Below, piece by piece: positions 16,218 to 26,700 of a stretch of DNA of 59,678 bases. The notes under the pieces were generated by a model. That model was not told the origin of the DNA. It saw nothing but the letters and a program-made list of their open reading frames with translations, and searched no databases. The stretch's first letter is position 1. Each line of letters starts with the position of its first letter. The position numbers and the translations under genes are program-made. The DNA is from CAZWRN01 sp964636275 (GTDB lineage: Bacteria; Patescibacteriota; Microgenomatia; Daviesbacterales; UBA10151). The DNA lies in assembly GCA_964636275.1 (NCBI GenBank), contig CAZWRN010000006.1:1-59678 (forward strand), read 5' to 3'.

Positions 16218-17678
16218 TTAACCCTTTATAAGCTCAACCAACGTTTTTACACCTACACCGGTGGCGCCTACACCTCTATAAGGACGGGGTTTCATGTCCC
16301 AGGCGGTGCCGGCGATGTCTAGATGGATCCAGGGATTATCATTTTCTACTCCGGCTTCAATAAATTTAGCTCCGGTGATCGATCCAGCAGCTCCAGGCAT
16401 TGACCCTCCTACGCCTATGTTGATAATGTCGCCAAAATCACCTTTGATCATCTCATCAAAATCCTCATCCATTGGCAAGGGCCAGTAGCGCTCTCCGACC
16501 CTTTTACCTGCTTCTTTGAGCTGATTGGAAAACTCTTCATTGTTGGAGAAAGTCCCGGTGATATGATCACCTAGTGCGACAATAATAGCCCCGGTGAGAG
16601 TGGCTACATCTATGAGTTTAGTCGCTTTAAAATCTCTTTGAGCATAGGCTAAAGCATCAATCAGTACTAGTCGGCCTTCGGCATCGGTATTGAGGACTTC
16701 AGCAGTTTTGCCAGAATAGGTTTTAACTATATCACCTGGTCTCTGCGCTTTGCCGGAGATCAAATTTTCAGTGACGGCCATCACAGCAACGACATTGGTT
16801 TTCAATTTTAACTTGGCAATTGCCTGAATTGAGGCCATCACAGCCGCAGCACCGCACATATCGTATTTCATTTCAAAGTTTTGATACGAGCCTGGTTTGA
16901 CGTTGATCCCACCGGTATCAAAGGTGATCCCTTTACCTATCAGTCCCCATTTATCTTTTGAACGAATATCACCCTGGTATTCCAAAGCGATCATAAAAGA
17001 TGGTTCATCTGAACCCTGAGCTACTCCACAGAATGCTCCCATTCCCTTCCGTTTAGCCTGGGATTCAGTCAGAACTGTGATTTTCAGTTTGGATTCTTTG
17101 GCGATTTTTTTGGCTTCATTCAGAAAAATTGTCGGGGTCAGCTCATTGGCCGGCATATCACCAAGTTGACGAACTAAGTTGATAGAACCAACAATAATTT
17201 CACCTTTTTTAATACCGTCCTGAAAGCCTCTTTCAGCTCGTTCAACTACCAATTCTAGAGCTGTTAGTTTGACAGCATCATGCTTTGATTTGTAATTGGC
17301 AGCGATGTCGTGAGTAGCTATTTCCGCGCCAATTGCAGCTGCCTCCCCTACCTGTTCGGCAGTCAGATTGTCTGATTTTGGCAATACCAAACTAATCTGT
17401 TTAGTTTTTTTCATCAGCTGTTTGACAGCACTACCGACCCAATTTTGCAAAGTGACAAATTCGTATTTGTCTGATTTTCCAAGACCGAGCAGTAAAAACC
17501 GTCCTTTTGAACTGAAAAGCAACTGCGATTCATACAGTTTGCCAAACTTTTCTTCAGTTTTAAGAAAAGATTTGACTTCAGCAAGACCAAAGTCATCTTT
17601 GGCTTCTTCAAAAACAGGTAAAACGATATATTCAGAGGTAATTTCCGACAGTGGTTTGGTAGCTAGCTGAATCTTCAT
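16218..17678 (-). CDS. pepA: Leucyl aminopeptidase (M17)
   Basis: The 486-residue protein has the M17 signature NTDAEGRLVL near residue 327 and metal ligands in GLIGKGITFDTGG (Lys, Asp) and KYDMCGAAAVM. It removes N-terminal residues from peptides and needs two metal ions. The N-terminal domain (about 1-160) is the macro-like PepA domain. It lies next to the tRNA-Leu region. Confidence 0.93.
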   Translation of the reverse strand: MKIQLATKPLSEITSEYIVLPVFEEAKDDFGLAEVKSFLKTEEKFGKLYESQLLFSSKGRFLLLGLGKSDKYEFVTLQNWVGSAVKQLMKKTKQISLVLPKSDNLTAEQVGEAAAIGAEIATHDIAANYKSKHDAVKLTALELVVERAERGFQDGIKKGEIIVGSINLVRQLGDMPANELTPTIFLNEAKKIAKESKLKITVLTESQAKRKGMGAFCGVAQGSDEPSFMIALEYQGDIRSKDKWGLIGKGITFDTGGINVKPGSYQNFEMKYDMCGAAAVMASIQAIAKLKLKTNVVAVMAVTENLISGKAQRPGDIVKTYSGKTAEVLNTDAEGRLVLIDALAYAQRDFKATKLIDVATLTGAIIVALGDHITGTFSNNEEFSNQLKEAGKRVGERYWPLPMDEDFDEMIKGDFGDIINIGVGGSMPGAAGSITGAKFIEAGVENDNPWIHLDIAGTAWDMKPRPYRGVGATGVGVKTLVELIKG

Positions 17679-17816
17679 GGGTTAGGTACAAAATATAGGC
17701 TAAAGACTGGTTAAAGTCAAGTTCAGTCGTATTCTAGCGTTCATGAGCAATAATTGTTATAATATGAGCCTACTCTGATAGATCAGATGAGATCGGATAA
17801 GATCAGAATAGTAATT

Positions 17817-17940
17817 GCCGAAGTGGTGGAATCGTAAGCATAGCTTCCCATTCCACTTTTATTATAATTAAGATTAATGCCGAAGTGGTGGAATCGTAAG
17901 CATAGCTTCCCATTCCACTTTTATTATAATTAAGATTAAT
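17817..17940 (+). repeat. Two tandem 62-bp copies of a tRNA-Leu 5'-end mimic
   Basis: Units 17817-17878 and 17879-17940 are identical. Each begins with the first 16 nt of the adjacent tRNA-Leu (GCCGAAGTGGTGGAAT), then forms a nested hairpin (GTGGAAT / ATTCCAC with inner AAGC / GCTT), a T-rich run and a TATAAT, ending 10 nt before the next copy. The true tRNA follows as the third copy. Confidence 0.9.
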
Positions 17941-19537
17941 GCCGAAGTGGTGGAATGGTAGACACGAAGGTCTCAAAAACCTTTGGGCGCAAGCTCATGA
18001 GAGTTCGACTCTCTCCTTCGGCACCAAGTCCGAGCCTTTCTGGCTCGAATCTACGAATAGATTGATATATCGGGCTAATCTGGGTGTTTGTGAAGCCAGG
18101 ATAGCCCCAAGCCAGTCCAAGGGGGAATATCGAACACAGGAGAACTCTAATCTGTCCCAGCTTGGACATTTGATAGGTTGTCCCTAAATTATCAAACTTA
18201 GCTTTCATGAACTTTACTATTGCTTCAAGGTTGAATTTAGCCATTAATTCATCGTCTTTAGACATTAAGACAGTAGCAATCTGATCTTCTATTAATTTGT
18301 TTTGCTCTTTAAATATTTCATCAGAGTAAATGCCGTTTAAGTTCTTCTGAATAAGAGCTTGCCTCATTTCTCGTAATTTCTTCAGTTCTGCATCTGCTTG
18401 ATCTCGGCGTTTTTGCAGTTGTGTTCCTCTTTGATAATAAGTCCTTCGTAAAAGGGCTATAAAGGCATCTAGAGCCTCTTTTGTGGGGGTTATGGTTGAA
18501 AGCTTGGCAATAAGACTATTATCCAAAGTATCAACAGGAATGGATGATTTTCCACAACGGCGGTTGCAAAGATAATAGGCAAACTTTGCATTCTTCCCCC
18601 TACTCCATGCTCCTGTTAATGGAGTATTACACTTGCATTTAACCAGTCTTCTCAATGGGAAGTCCTCATTGTCTCTGCTTCTTTTTGTTAATGGAACATG
18701 AATACTGGTATTTCTGCCATCTATGACTGCTTGTACCCGATAAAACAAGCTTTCAGTGACCATAGGAATGTGTTGCCCTCTCACTTCTTCAGGATACCTT
18801 TCAGAAGTTAGAATACCCATATAGAATTTATTTCTAAACATCCTACTAAGTGCTTGAGGTTTTATTAAAAATTCTTTTCCTTTGAATGGCTGTCTAACAC
18901 CCCATTCATTAACCAGATTTGCCATTTCAGACAAAGTTTTTGTTCCTGTTGCCATTAATTCCCAGGCCTTTTTGATCTTTTCCCAGGTTTTAGGATCTTT
19001 GATTGCATAACCATTTTCATTTTTATACCCAAATGGAGGTACGCCACTTGGTAAACCAGCTAAAAATCTGGCTTTTAAACCATTTTTAGTTCGCTCACTT
19101 TTAACGTCATTATCCATCTGAGCAAAGCTAGCCAACATTGATTCAATAAATCTTTCAGTCGGACTATTTCCGGTTGGTTCTGAAGCTGAGAAAAGAGTAA
19201 TTTCACAATCTGCTAATTTCTTTCTGATTGCCAGGTAATCTTGAAGTTGCCTGGAGAGTCTATCGAGTCGGTAAACAATTAAGGCGTCAATTTCTCGTTT
19301 ATGTTTGAGACAGAATTTGAGCATTTCAACCAATATAGGTCTACCGTTAATATTTTTGGCTGATCGCCCTTCTTCTTTGAAAACTTGCAGAATTTCTATA
19401 CCTTTACGTTCTGCTTCTTGTCTACAAATTCTTTCCTGGGTTTCTAAAGAATAATTATCTACTTGTTCTTCTGTAGATACTCGAAGATAAATTACCGCCC
19501 GTTTTATATCCACTCCATTTCTTCCATCCATACTCAT
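17936..19537 (-). CDS. Large serine recombinase (integrase of element 1)
   Basis: Residues about 12-150 form the serine resolvase/invertase catalytic domain (VIYLRVSTEEQ with the nucleophilic Ser, then YRLDRLSRQ). A recombinase domain and a zinc ribbon (VKCKCNTPL ... LCNRRC) follow, then a long coiled coil (about 365-425), as in large serine integrases. The final ~29 residues are encoded by the antisense of tRNA-Leu, so in the integrated state the protein's tail is supplied by the target. The start overlaps the stop of the upstream gene by ATGA. Confidence 0.92.
   Translation of the reverse strand: MSMDGRNGVDIKRAVIYLRVSTEEQVDNYSLETQERICRQEAERKGIEILQVFKEEGRSAKNINGRPILVEMLKFCLKHKREIDALIVYRLDRLSRQLQDYLAIRKKLADCEITLFSASEPTGNSPTERFIESMLASFAQMDNDVKSERTKNGLKARFLAGLPSGVPPFGYKNENGYAIKDPKTWEKIKKAWELMATGTKTLSEMANLVNEWGVRQPFKGKEFLIKPQALSRMFRNKFYMGILTSERYPEEVRGQHIPMVTESLFYRVQAVIDGRNTSIHVPLTKRSRDNEDFPLRRLVKCKCNTPLTGAWSRGKNAKFAYYLCNRRCGKSSIPVDTLDNSLIAKLSTITPTKEALDAFIALLRRTYYQRGTQLQKRRDQADAELKKLREMRQALIQKNLNGIYSDEIFKEQNKLIEDQIATVLMSKDDELMAKFNLEAIVKFMKAKFDNLGTTYQMSKLGQIRVLLCSIFPLGLAWGYPGFTNTQISPIYQSIRRFEPERLGLGAEGESRTLMSLRPKVFETFVSTIPPLRH
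17941..18026 (+). tRNA. tRNA-Leu (anticodon CAA)
   Basis: Acceptor arms GCCGAAG / CTTCGGC pair perfectly. The anticodon stem AAGGT / ACCTT has loop CTCAAAA, giving anticodon CAA. A long variable arm (TGGGCGC..., class II) and T-arm GAGTTCGACTC are present, and CCA is encoded at 18024-18026. It is the integration site of mobile element 1; the recombinase gene reads through it on the other strand. Confidence 0.95.
18031..18047. repeat. Short perfect hairpin just after tRNA CCA
   Basis: CGAGCC / GGCTCG with a 5-nt loop begins 4 nt after the tRNA CCA, inside the recombinase 3' region. It has no T-run on the plus strand. It may be part of the attachment site. Confidence 0.4.
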
Positions 19538-19869
19538 CCTTCATTCAGTACTTCTTTTAACGTCAATCCATTAAAAACTTCTCTTTCGTATTCATCCATC
19601 CAAGTATCAATTAAAAACTGAAATTCCGTAATGATTGTTTCAACTTGCGGATTAGATAAAGTTTCTGCTGTCTTCCCAAGATGTTTTCTCATTCGTGCGA
19701 CTTTGTTCTCTTCGCTTTGATCTGGGAGAAAGCTATTAAGTGCTTGTTCTATAGGGGCTTGTAGACTTGTTGGCTTATATGACTGTTCAGATAATTCTTT
19801 AATGGAATTGAGAACAATTCTTGGTGTAGATTCAGGAGTATGAAATAAAGGTGAATTCATTGTTTCCAT
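19534..19869 (-). CDS. 111-residue protein coupled to recombinase, unknown
   Basis: The start is set at the ATG at 19869 because a strong promoter (TTGACA-18-TATACT) lies just upstream; the longer ORF from 19917 would begin within the -35. The small acidic, helical protein has no family I recognise. Its TGA overlaps the recombinase ATG, so it is the first gene of the recombinase operon. A role in controlling recombination direction is possible but only inferred from position. Confidence 0.65.
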   Translation of the reverse strand: METMNSPLFHTPESTPRIVLNSIKELSEQSYKPTSLQAPIEQALNSFLPDQSEENKVARMRKHLGKTAETLSNPQVETIITEFQFLIDTWMDEYEREVFNGLTLKEVLNEG

Positions 19870-19917
19870 AACTATCTCGATGAAGATAGTATATATCCCA
19901 AACGAGATAGTTGTCAA
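19870..19917 (-). promoter_or_regulatory. Recombinase operon promoter with inverted operator half-sites
   Basis: The minus strand has TTGACA (19912-19917), 18 bp, TATACT (19888-19893). Perfect 10-bp inverted half-sites, AACTATCTCG (19870-19879) and CGAGATAGTT (19903-19912), flank the -10; a near half-site lies at 19883-19890. The same half-site occurs at the XRE gene at 27396. Confidence 0.7.
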
Positions 19918-20033
19918 GCACGAATTTATCGAATTTGAGCCTATATTCCTCTATATTTACTATAGGAAATAATTATGATATATTCTGATATAGTTATACG
20001 TGAACCTACTGCCTAATGATAAGAAGGCAGGTA

Positions 20034-22877
20034 ATGAATAATTCTCAACTGACACCCGAACAAGCTGAGTTACTCCATAAGTTAAGTACTAAGAATATGT
20101 CTCCCTTTGAGACAGGCTCATTGTTAATTTCTATGCTCGGTTTACCACTCCCTATTGAATGGCGAATGAAGATCTATTTTTTTGTTAATTCTCTTCATAA
20201 CAATCCTGTAGGACTGTTTAATTTCATTTTGGTTATGCTGTTTTCCTTGGGAGGTATTTTTATTGTTATAAAAGCTATAGCGGTTGGCATTAAAATCTTA
20301 CTTCTAAAAAGACAACTAAGTAATCAAAATACCAAGTTACTCGAAATTAAACCACCGCATATTAGCTTACAAAGTGCCTACTCAACCAAGGAATTGCTAA
20401 CCATATTACATAATTTAGCCTCTCCTAAATCTTTTTGGGATAGGCTGCTTCAAAAAAGAACATCATATTCCCTAGAACTAGTTGCTTCTAAAACTGAAGG
20501 TATCAGATATATTGTCCAAGTACCTGAAGAGGAAAAAGATATAGTCAGAAAAGCCTTTTTATCATTTTTGCCTGATTTAAAGATCAAAGAAACTGAAGAT
20601 TATATAAAGCAGGATAGTAAATGGAAAATAACTGAATATAAACAATCAAATGATTTTGCTTATCCTCTTCAGTCACAAAAGACCTTAAAAGAACATGATC
20701 CGATAGCTTATATTACTGGCAACATGACCAAGCTGTCGGATAATGAATTAATTTCGATACAGATTGTTGTTACTCCGGCGACGAAAAAGATAAATGAGAA
20801 AGCCAATAGAATAATTACTGCAATCCTTGATGATGGAAATGTCTTTTCTGAAATTAGTAAAAATACTGGATTTTGGTTTTTAAGGATTCCGTTCTTTATA
20901 TTAAAGCTGTCTCTTTTTATTCAGCTCTGTTTTATTACTGTGCCACTTGGCATGTTTCAATTAATCATTTCTAACGGAGCATATGGCAGCTTATTCCCTC
21001 ACAAAGGGCTGATTGTTTCAAGCAAGAAAAAATATACTTATAACTCACACCAAAAAGAAATCGTTGAGGAGATAAAACAAAAACTAGATCAACCACTATT
21101 TGAGGTTTCTATCAAAACATTATCAATTCTAGAAAGCTCTACAACGCAGAAGGAACGGGAAAAAGGATTTAGTGCTTCTTTATCTCCATTTAGTAATCCT
21201 GGTTGGCAATCATTAAAAGCTCATAGACCATTATTGTCATTTAACAAATTATTATTTACTTGCTTTAAGCAGTTTCCACTAACGCTATTTAGCAGTAGAG
21301 CCAGATTTTTTTCTACTCCGTCCATTCTATCGGTTTCTGAACTATCTGATCTGTATCACTTTCCATTTTCTAATACTACAAAAACTGAAAATATCGCTAA
21401 AGTTCACAGCAAAGAACTCCCAGCTCCAATCTCTTTAAAATCAGATGAAAATTTTGATGTCATATTTGCCAAAAATACCTATGGTGATTCTGAGACTATG
21501 ATTGGACTTGCTGAGGATGAGAGAAGAAGACATATGTATATTATTCGGGCAACAGGTTCTGGTAAATCTACCTTACTCCTATCAATGATTTATCAAGATA
21601 TTCAAAATAATAAAGGCGTTTGTGTGATTGATCCGCACGGAGAATTAGCGCAAACCGTTATTGCTTGTATTCCGAGAAGCAGAAAAGATGATTTTATTTA
21701 TATCAATCCTGATGACTTAGAATATCCGATTGGATTAAATTTATTGGAGCTAACCCCTGGGTTAAATGAAAATGACCAACTGAGGGAGAAAGAGTTTATT
21801 ACAGAAAGTGTTATCTCACTATTTAGAAAAGTATTTTCAGATGCCTGGTCAGCTCATGGACATAGGATTGAATATATCTTAAGAAACACAATACACACAG
21901 CTTTTTCGGTTGAAAATGCGACTTTATTTACTCTATATGATCTATTATCTGATCCAGACTATAGAAAAGAAGTTACCAGTAAGCTAAAAGATGAACGATT
22001 AAAGAAGTTTTGGAAAAATGAATTTGGTAAGGCAGGAGATTTTCAAAGAGTCAAAATGACAGCCGGTATTACCAGTAAAATTGGCAGATTTTTATTCTCT
22101 CCGGCAGCCAAAAGAATTTTAGAACAACCAAAATCTACCATTAACTTTGATGACATGTTAAATAGCGGCAAGATTGTTGTTTGTAATTTAGCAAAAGGTA
22201 AATTGGGAGAAGATACCTCTGAAGTGCTCGGCATTATGATTTTAAATAAAATTCAGCTAGCAGCATTGAAACGAGCCAGAGTAGAGAGCAAAGATAGACG
22301 AGACTTTTATGTCTATGTTGACGAGTTTCAAAACTTTGCTACCCCTTCATTTATTCAAATGCTGTCAGAAGCTAGAAAGTACAAAATTAATGTAATCCTC
22401 GCTGAGCAATCCACCTCTCAACAAAAAGATAAAAACCTAGTCAATATTATTGTTGCCAATGTCGGAACAGTAGTTTCATTTAGAACTGCTAATCCTGAAG
22501 ATGAAAAATTAATGCTTGGGTATTTCAATCCCTATGTTGAGAAAGGAGAAATATTCAACCTCCCTGCCTATCGTTTCTATATGAAGATTTCAGCACTTAA
22601 TCCTGAAGAACCATTTTCAGGAGAAACGATGGTATTAGATATTAAAGAGGACAAATCCAGAGTTGAGGAGCTAATTAAATCCTCAAGAGATAACTTTGCT
22701 ACGTTGTATATTCCACCAGTTGAGCCAAAAGAAACAAAAGAGCCAAAACCTAAGCCCAAAACTACAAAGACAGTAACAAGCAAAACTAATGGGGTGTCGA
22801 AGCCTAAAAGCAAGCAAGATATTACGCCAAAAACTAGCAAACCTAAATCAAAAGATTTCCTGCCTGAGTTTGCTTAA
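20034..22877 (+). CDS. VirD4/TraG-like conjugative coupling ATPase
   Basis: The 947-residue protein (ATG at 20034 preferred, with AAGGCAGG just upstream) has N-terminal membrane segments (about residues 55-90) and another near 290-315. Its P-loop ATPase has Walker A RATGSGKSTLL, the VIDPHGE stretch and Walker B FYVYVDEFQNFAT, followed by an arginine-finger-like TAGITSKIGRF region. It resembles type IV secretion DNA-transfer ATPases with a TraM-recognition-type domain. The C-terminal 80 residues are Lys/Pro/Thr-rich and likely disordered. It is the probable DNA pump of element 1; no other T4SS genes are in the element. Confidence 0.85.
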   Translation: MNNSQLTPEQAELLHKLSTKNMSPFETGSLLISMLGLPLPIEWRMKIYFFVNSLHNNPVGLFNFILVMLFSLGGIFIVIKAIAVGIKILLLKRQLSNQNTKLLEIKPPHISLQSAYSTKELLTILHNLASPKSFWDRLLQKRTSYSLELVASKTEGIRYIVQVPEEEKDIVRKAFLSFLPDLKIKETEDYIKQDSKWKITEYKQSNDFAYPLQSQKTLKEHDPIAYITGNMTKLSDNELISIQIVVTPATKKINEKANRIITAILDDGNVFSEISKNTGFWFLRIPFFILKLSLFIQLCFITVPLGMFQLIISNGAYGSLFPHKGLIVSSKKKYTYNSHQKEIVEEIKQKLDQPLFEVSIKTLSILESSTTQKEREKGFSASLSPFSNPGWQSLKAHRPLLSFNKLLFTCFKQFPLTLFSSRARFFSTPSILSVSELSDLYHFPFSNTTKTENIAKVHSKELPAPISLKSDENFDVIFAKNTYGDSETMIGLAEDERRRHMYIIRATGSGKSTLLLSMIYQDIQNNKGVCVIDPHGELAQTVIACIPRSRKDDFIYINPDDLEYPIGLNLLELTPGLNENDQLREKEFITESVISLFRKVFSDAWSAHGHRIEYILRNTIHTAFSVENATLFTLYDLLSDPDYRKEVTSKLKDERLKKFWKNEFGKAGDFQRVKMTAGITSKIGRFLFSPAAKRILEQPKSTINFDDMLNSGKIVVCNLAKGKLGEDTSEVLGIMILNKIQLAALKRARVESKDRRDFYVYVDEFQNFATPSFIQMLSEARKYKINVILAEQSTSQQKDKNLVNIIVANVGTVVSFRTANPEDEKLMLGYFNPYVEKGEIFNLPAYRFYMKISALNPEEPFSGETMVLDIKEDKSRVEELIKSSRDNFATLYIPPVEPKETKEPKPKPKTTKTVTSKTNGVSKPKSKQDITPKTSKPKSKDFLPEFA

Positions 22878-22987
22878 TTATTGGTAACCTTACCAAGAAA
22901 AATAATTTGTTTTTGAAGCTAAATTATAGAAATCTTTATATTCTTTATCTTTATATAAATATAAAGGAGAAAAAATCTTAACAAAAT

Positions 22988-23779
22988 ATGACTACTAACA
23001 ACCAACCACCAGTAACTAGTAAACAACTCAACATCTTCAACTTACTCTACAAGCTCCGCTTTCTCAATACAAACCAAATACGAAAACTCATGAATCATAA
23101 AAATCCACAAGGCATACAAGAATGGCTAAAAGACTTAACGGAAAAAGGATACCTAAAACAATGGTACTCTAAACAATCATTCATAGATAAAATGACACCC
23201 GCTATATATTCATTAACATTACTTGCTAGAAAGAAATTAAAGACAGATGAAAAGTATGAGATCAGTATCCTTAACAGAATTTATAGTGACAAAACAGCGT
23301 CACAGATATTTATTAACCATAATCAGTTAATCGCTGATATCTACTTGTTTTTACTTTCACAAAAAGAAGAAAAGGACAAACTTCACTTTTCAACGTCCGC
23401 TGATTTAGTAGGATATGAATATTTTCCAAAACCATTTCCTGATGCTTATATTGCCATAGAAGATGCAAAGAAAAAGACCAGAAGATTCTTCTTATATATT
23501 TTTGATGCAGGTATACCCAGATATGCGCTAAGAGCAAAGATTCAAAAATATTTTGAATATGCAGACAGCAATAGCTGGCAGGAAAACACAAAAAATAGCC
23601 CTTTTCCAGGAATCCTTTTAGTTTGTGCTGATGAAAAGATGAAAAAGTTTCTGAATAAATTTATTAAAAACCGCCTCGAAGAGGAAATGTCTGAACTATC
23701 ATTTTTCCTTACAACTAAAGAAATAATTAAATCTCCTCAAAACACGGATGAGATTTGGCAGGAAGTTGCGGCGGACTAA
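22988..23779 (+). CDS. Replication-relaxation family protein
   Basis: The 263-residue protein starts with a winged-helix (LTSKQLNIFNLLYKLRFLNTNQIRKLM style, residues about 10-60) and continues with an alpha/beta domain (DAYIAIED ... FFLYIFDAG). This is the pattern of replication-relaxation proteins found beside conjugation ATPases on integrative elements and plasmids. An AAGGAG lies 17 nt before the ATG, rather far. It probably handles nicking or relaxation of element DNA together with the coupling ATPase. Confidence 0.75.
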   Translation: MTTNNQPPVTSKQLNIFNLLYKLRFLNTNQIRKLMNHKNPQGIQEWLKDLTEKGYLKQWYSKQSFIDKMTPAIYSLTLLARKKLKTDEKYEISILNRIYSDKTASQIFINHNQLIADIYLFLLSQKEEKDKLHFSTSADLVGYEYFPKPFPDAYIAIEDAKKKTRRFFLYIFDAGIPRYALRAKIQKYFEYADSNSWQENTKNSPFPGILLVCADEKMKKFLNKFIKNRLEEEMSELSFFLTTKEIIKSPQNTDEIWQEVAAD

Positions 23780-23789
23780 TTACTAAATA

Positions 23790-26700
23790 CTAGAAGAGTC
23801 CTTTTATCCAGCTCACCACATTCTCGAACATATTAGGCTGCTGTGATGAGGTTGACTGTGGAGAAGGAGTATTTTGAGGCGAATTGTCCGCCACAGGAGC
23901 AAGAGATGGGCTCGGGCTTAATGAGGGACTAGGTTGGGTTTTCTGCTGTTTTACCAGTTGTGGTTTCTTTATTGTTTTACTGGATGAAGATACCGTTGGA
24001 CTCGCAGTATTTTTATAATATTTTATTATCTGGAGGCCATTAGCTAATCCTGATTTTGCACTCATTTCATTGCCCCATTGGCCTGCTGCACAACCGTTAC
24101 CAGATCTCAGCTTAAAAAAGTAGGTAGTATTCGGTGCAAGCTGATTAATTGTATAAGAGAGTACACCTCCAGTAGGCGCTACAGAGAAATCGGAACCATA
24201 AAGGTATATTCCTGAAGTAAGACCATAGGCAACATAATAATTACTTACAGAACCTGCAACAGGTGCAAAATAAAGCGTAGCACTTGTTCCTTTAGTATCT
24301 ATTTGAAATAAGTCAGGGACACCAGTTGGCGCAGAGTCATTACAACCAGGTGCGCTTGGGCTACTTGATGAGGGAGCGTTATTAGAACCTGGAGTTGTAT
24401 ATTCATAAGCCCCAATGTCTGGAGCTGAACCTTGAGGTACAGAAGATCCATCAATTGCTTGAGTAAGTCCTACATTAGCTCCTGAATTAATAAGAGATGA
24501 TGAAGACTGCAGATGGAAATCTGGAGTGGAAAGTACCACAAATAATGGATCAACATTTAAGCTATTCGTTTGACCACTAGCAGTTTTAAAAGAAGAGAAA
24601 GAATCATATTGTGTTCCGTTTATGTAAATTGGGTTAAAAGTACTAGCTCCTCCATTAAAGGCATAAAAATCATTATTGTTCCCAGTTAAAGTGATTTCAC
24701 TACTACTTGCTCCAAATCTTGCTAAAAAGTAATTAGTAGGATCATTACCGTGAGCATTCGCAATTATATTATTAGTAAATTCTACACTTGTACCTGAATT
24801 CCTAACATCTACAACATATTGACCTGTTCTCGTAACTTCATAGATGATATTGTTATAGAATTTCCATCCGGCTCCCTGATCAATTTTGGCTCCAACGGTA
24901 TATGAAGTACCAAAAATATTGTATGAAACAGTATTATTTGAATTAAATCCAGTATCAGGTACATCTTGAGAGGTGGGAGCTGCCCAAAAACCACGGCCGA
25001 CATTTTGTGAAGCTGTTGCTGTTTGAGGGAGGGTATTATTTAATGCAGTATTTCTAGTAAAATTACTATTTGTTATATTTCCCCACACCTCAATACCGCC
25101 TCCATTTCCATCCATCGAATTATCACTGACCGTAACCCCATTCAACCCCCAAACTTCTATGCCATTGTTTTGGTTTCCATTAGAGATATTATTCTTGATA
25201 ACTACCCCAGTAGCAGGGGTAACACTCCCTGTCCCATTACCAACACCATACACTGTAATTCCATCAGCCCCATAATCACTGTGCCATGCACCAGCTCCAA
25301 CTGATGTTATATTTGAAATTTCTATATTATTACCTGTTTCAAGTAAGCTGATGTTATTATCATATGAATATTGGAGATATAAATTAGAAATTCTGGCATT
25401 ATTACACTGATAGCAGTAAATAGCCCGTAGTGCATCTTGACTATTAGCCTGAATGGTTGCGGAATTGGGATTAACTACTCCATCTAAAACTATGTAGTGA
25501 CGTGAACTACCAGAGTCATACCAGGATTTATATTGACCACTGTTAAGATCTGATTTACTGGAAACCCCATCCAATTTTCTGCCATTGACAATAAAACCCC
25601 GGCTGTAATTCTTACCTGATTGTACAGCGGTATACCATAAGCTTCCTTCCTGAGTCCAAGTTGCGTTAAATGTCCTTGCTGCACTTATAATAGGTTTAGC
25701 TCCACTGCCATATGCATCAATGGTAAAATTAGAAGCCCCCTGTAAAGAAATACTACTTTCAATTGACGACCCTCTCTTAATCAGAATTTGAGCATTGTCA
25801 AGATTCCCTGCGAGTGTATTAATTTCAGCAAAAGAGTTATAGGCACCAGTTTCTCCTGCTGAATTTGCACAATCTTGTCCTGCACCATTACCATTATTTG
25901 AACAGCCCGGATCTATGTAGATAGTGTTGCTAGAAAGAAAGGTTAGGCCGCTCATACTATTTCCAGAATAGGTGTTAAATCTAGCCTGAATGGTATTATT
26001 AATTATTCCCGCATCAGAAATTGTGTATGTATTAACTAGAGTCTGATTGTAGTAAACAGCATAAGAAGTTCCGCTCTTTCTAACTTGTAATCCTGCATTT
26101 GCTACAAAAGTAGTCGTAGGCGAAGCCACGGAAGTATAAGTACCGGATACCAGCTTTTCTACTTTTACCCTTGTTCCATCATGGTAAATAAATACCCCAT
26201 TTTGAGGATTCGTGGAACTATCTAAGTTAAGTGCTAAACCTGCTTGAGTAGTTCTCGGGCTGGAAGCGATAGATACAACCACATTTACATCAGATGTGGT
26301 AGTTGAAGTGACTTGTGAAAGCATATCCGAAAAACTTAGCAGTTCTAAAGAGGCAGCATCCAAGTAACTTTTATCACCATTTGTAACTGTTTGATCGCGC
26401 AGAAAAAGTCTTGTTGATGTATCTGCTGCTCTTGCACTTGTTGCCAATGTTTGCCACGAGTCTTCACTAATAGTACGTGTTTCATTTAGAGTATTAGATC
26501 CAGAGTCGGCAAGAACTATAGTTGCGTTGTTTACTCCTGTGTTAGAGGAGGGAGAATATGCTCGTGCTTTTGCTAAATACCACTGTCCGGTAGTGGAGCT
26601 AACTGCCTGACTGATACTACCATCAGTGGTATTTGTTTGAATTTCAACACCAAAGTTATTGATACCCCCAGTAGGTGCTATATTAGGCGAGACTGAGAAA

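Noticed and set aside
17817..17940. CRISPR array
   Set aside because: Only two adjacent identical 62-bp units, no spacers and no cas genes; they mimic a tRNA.
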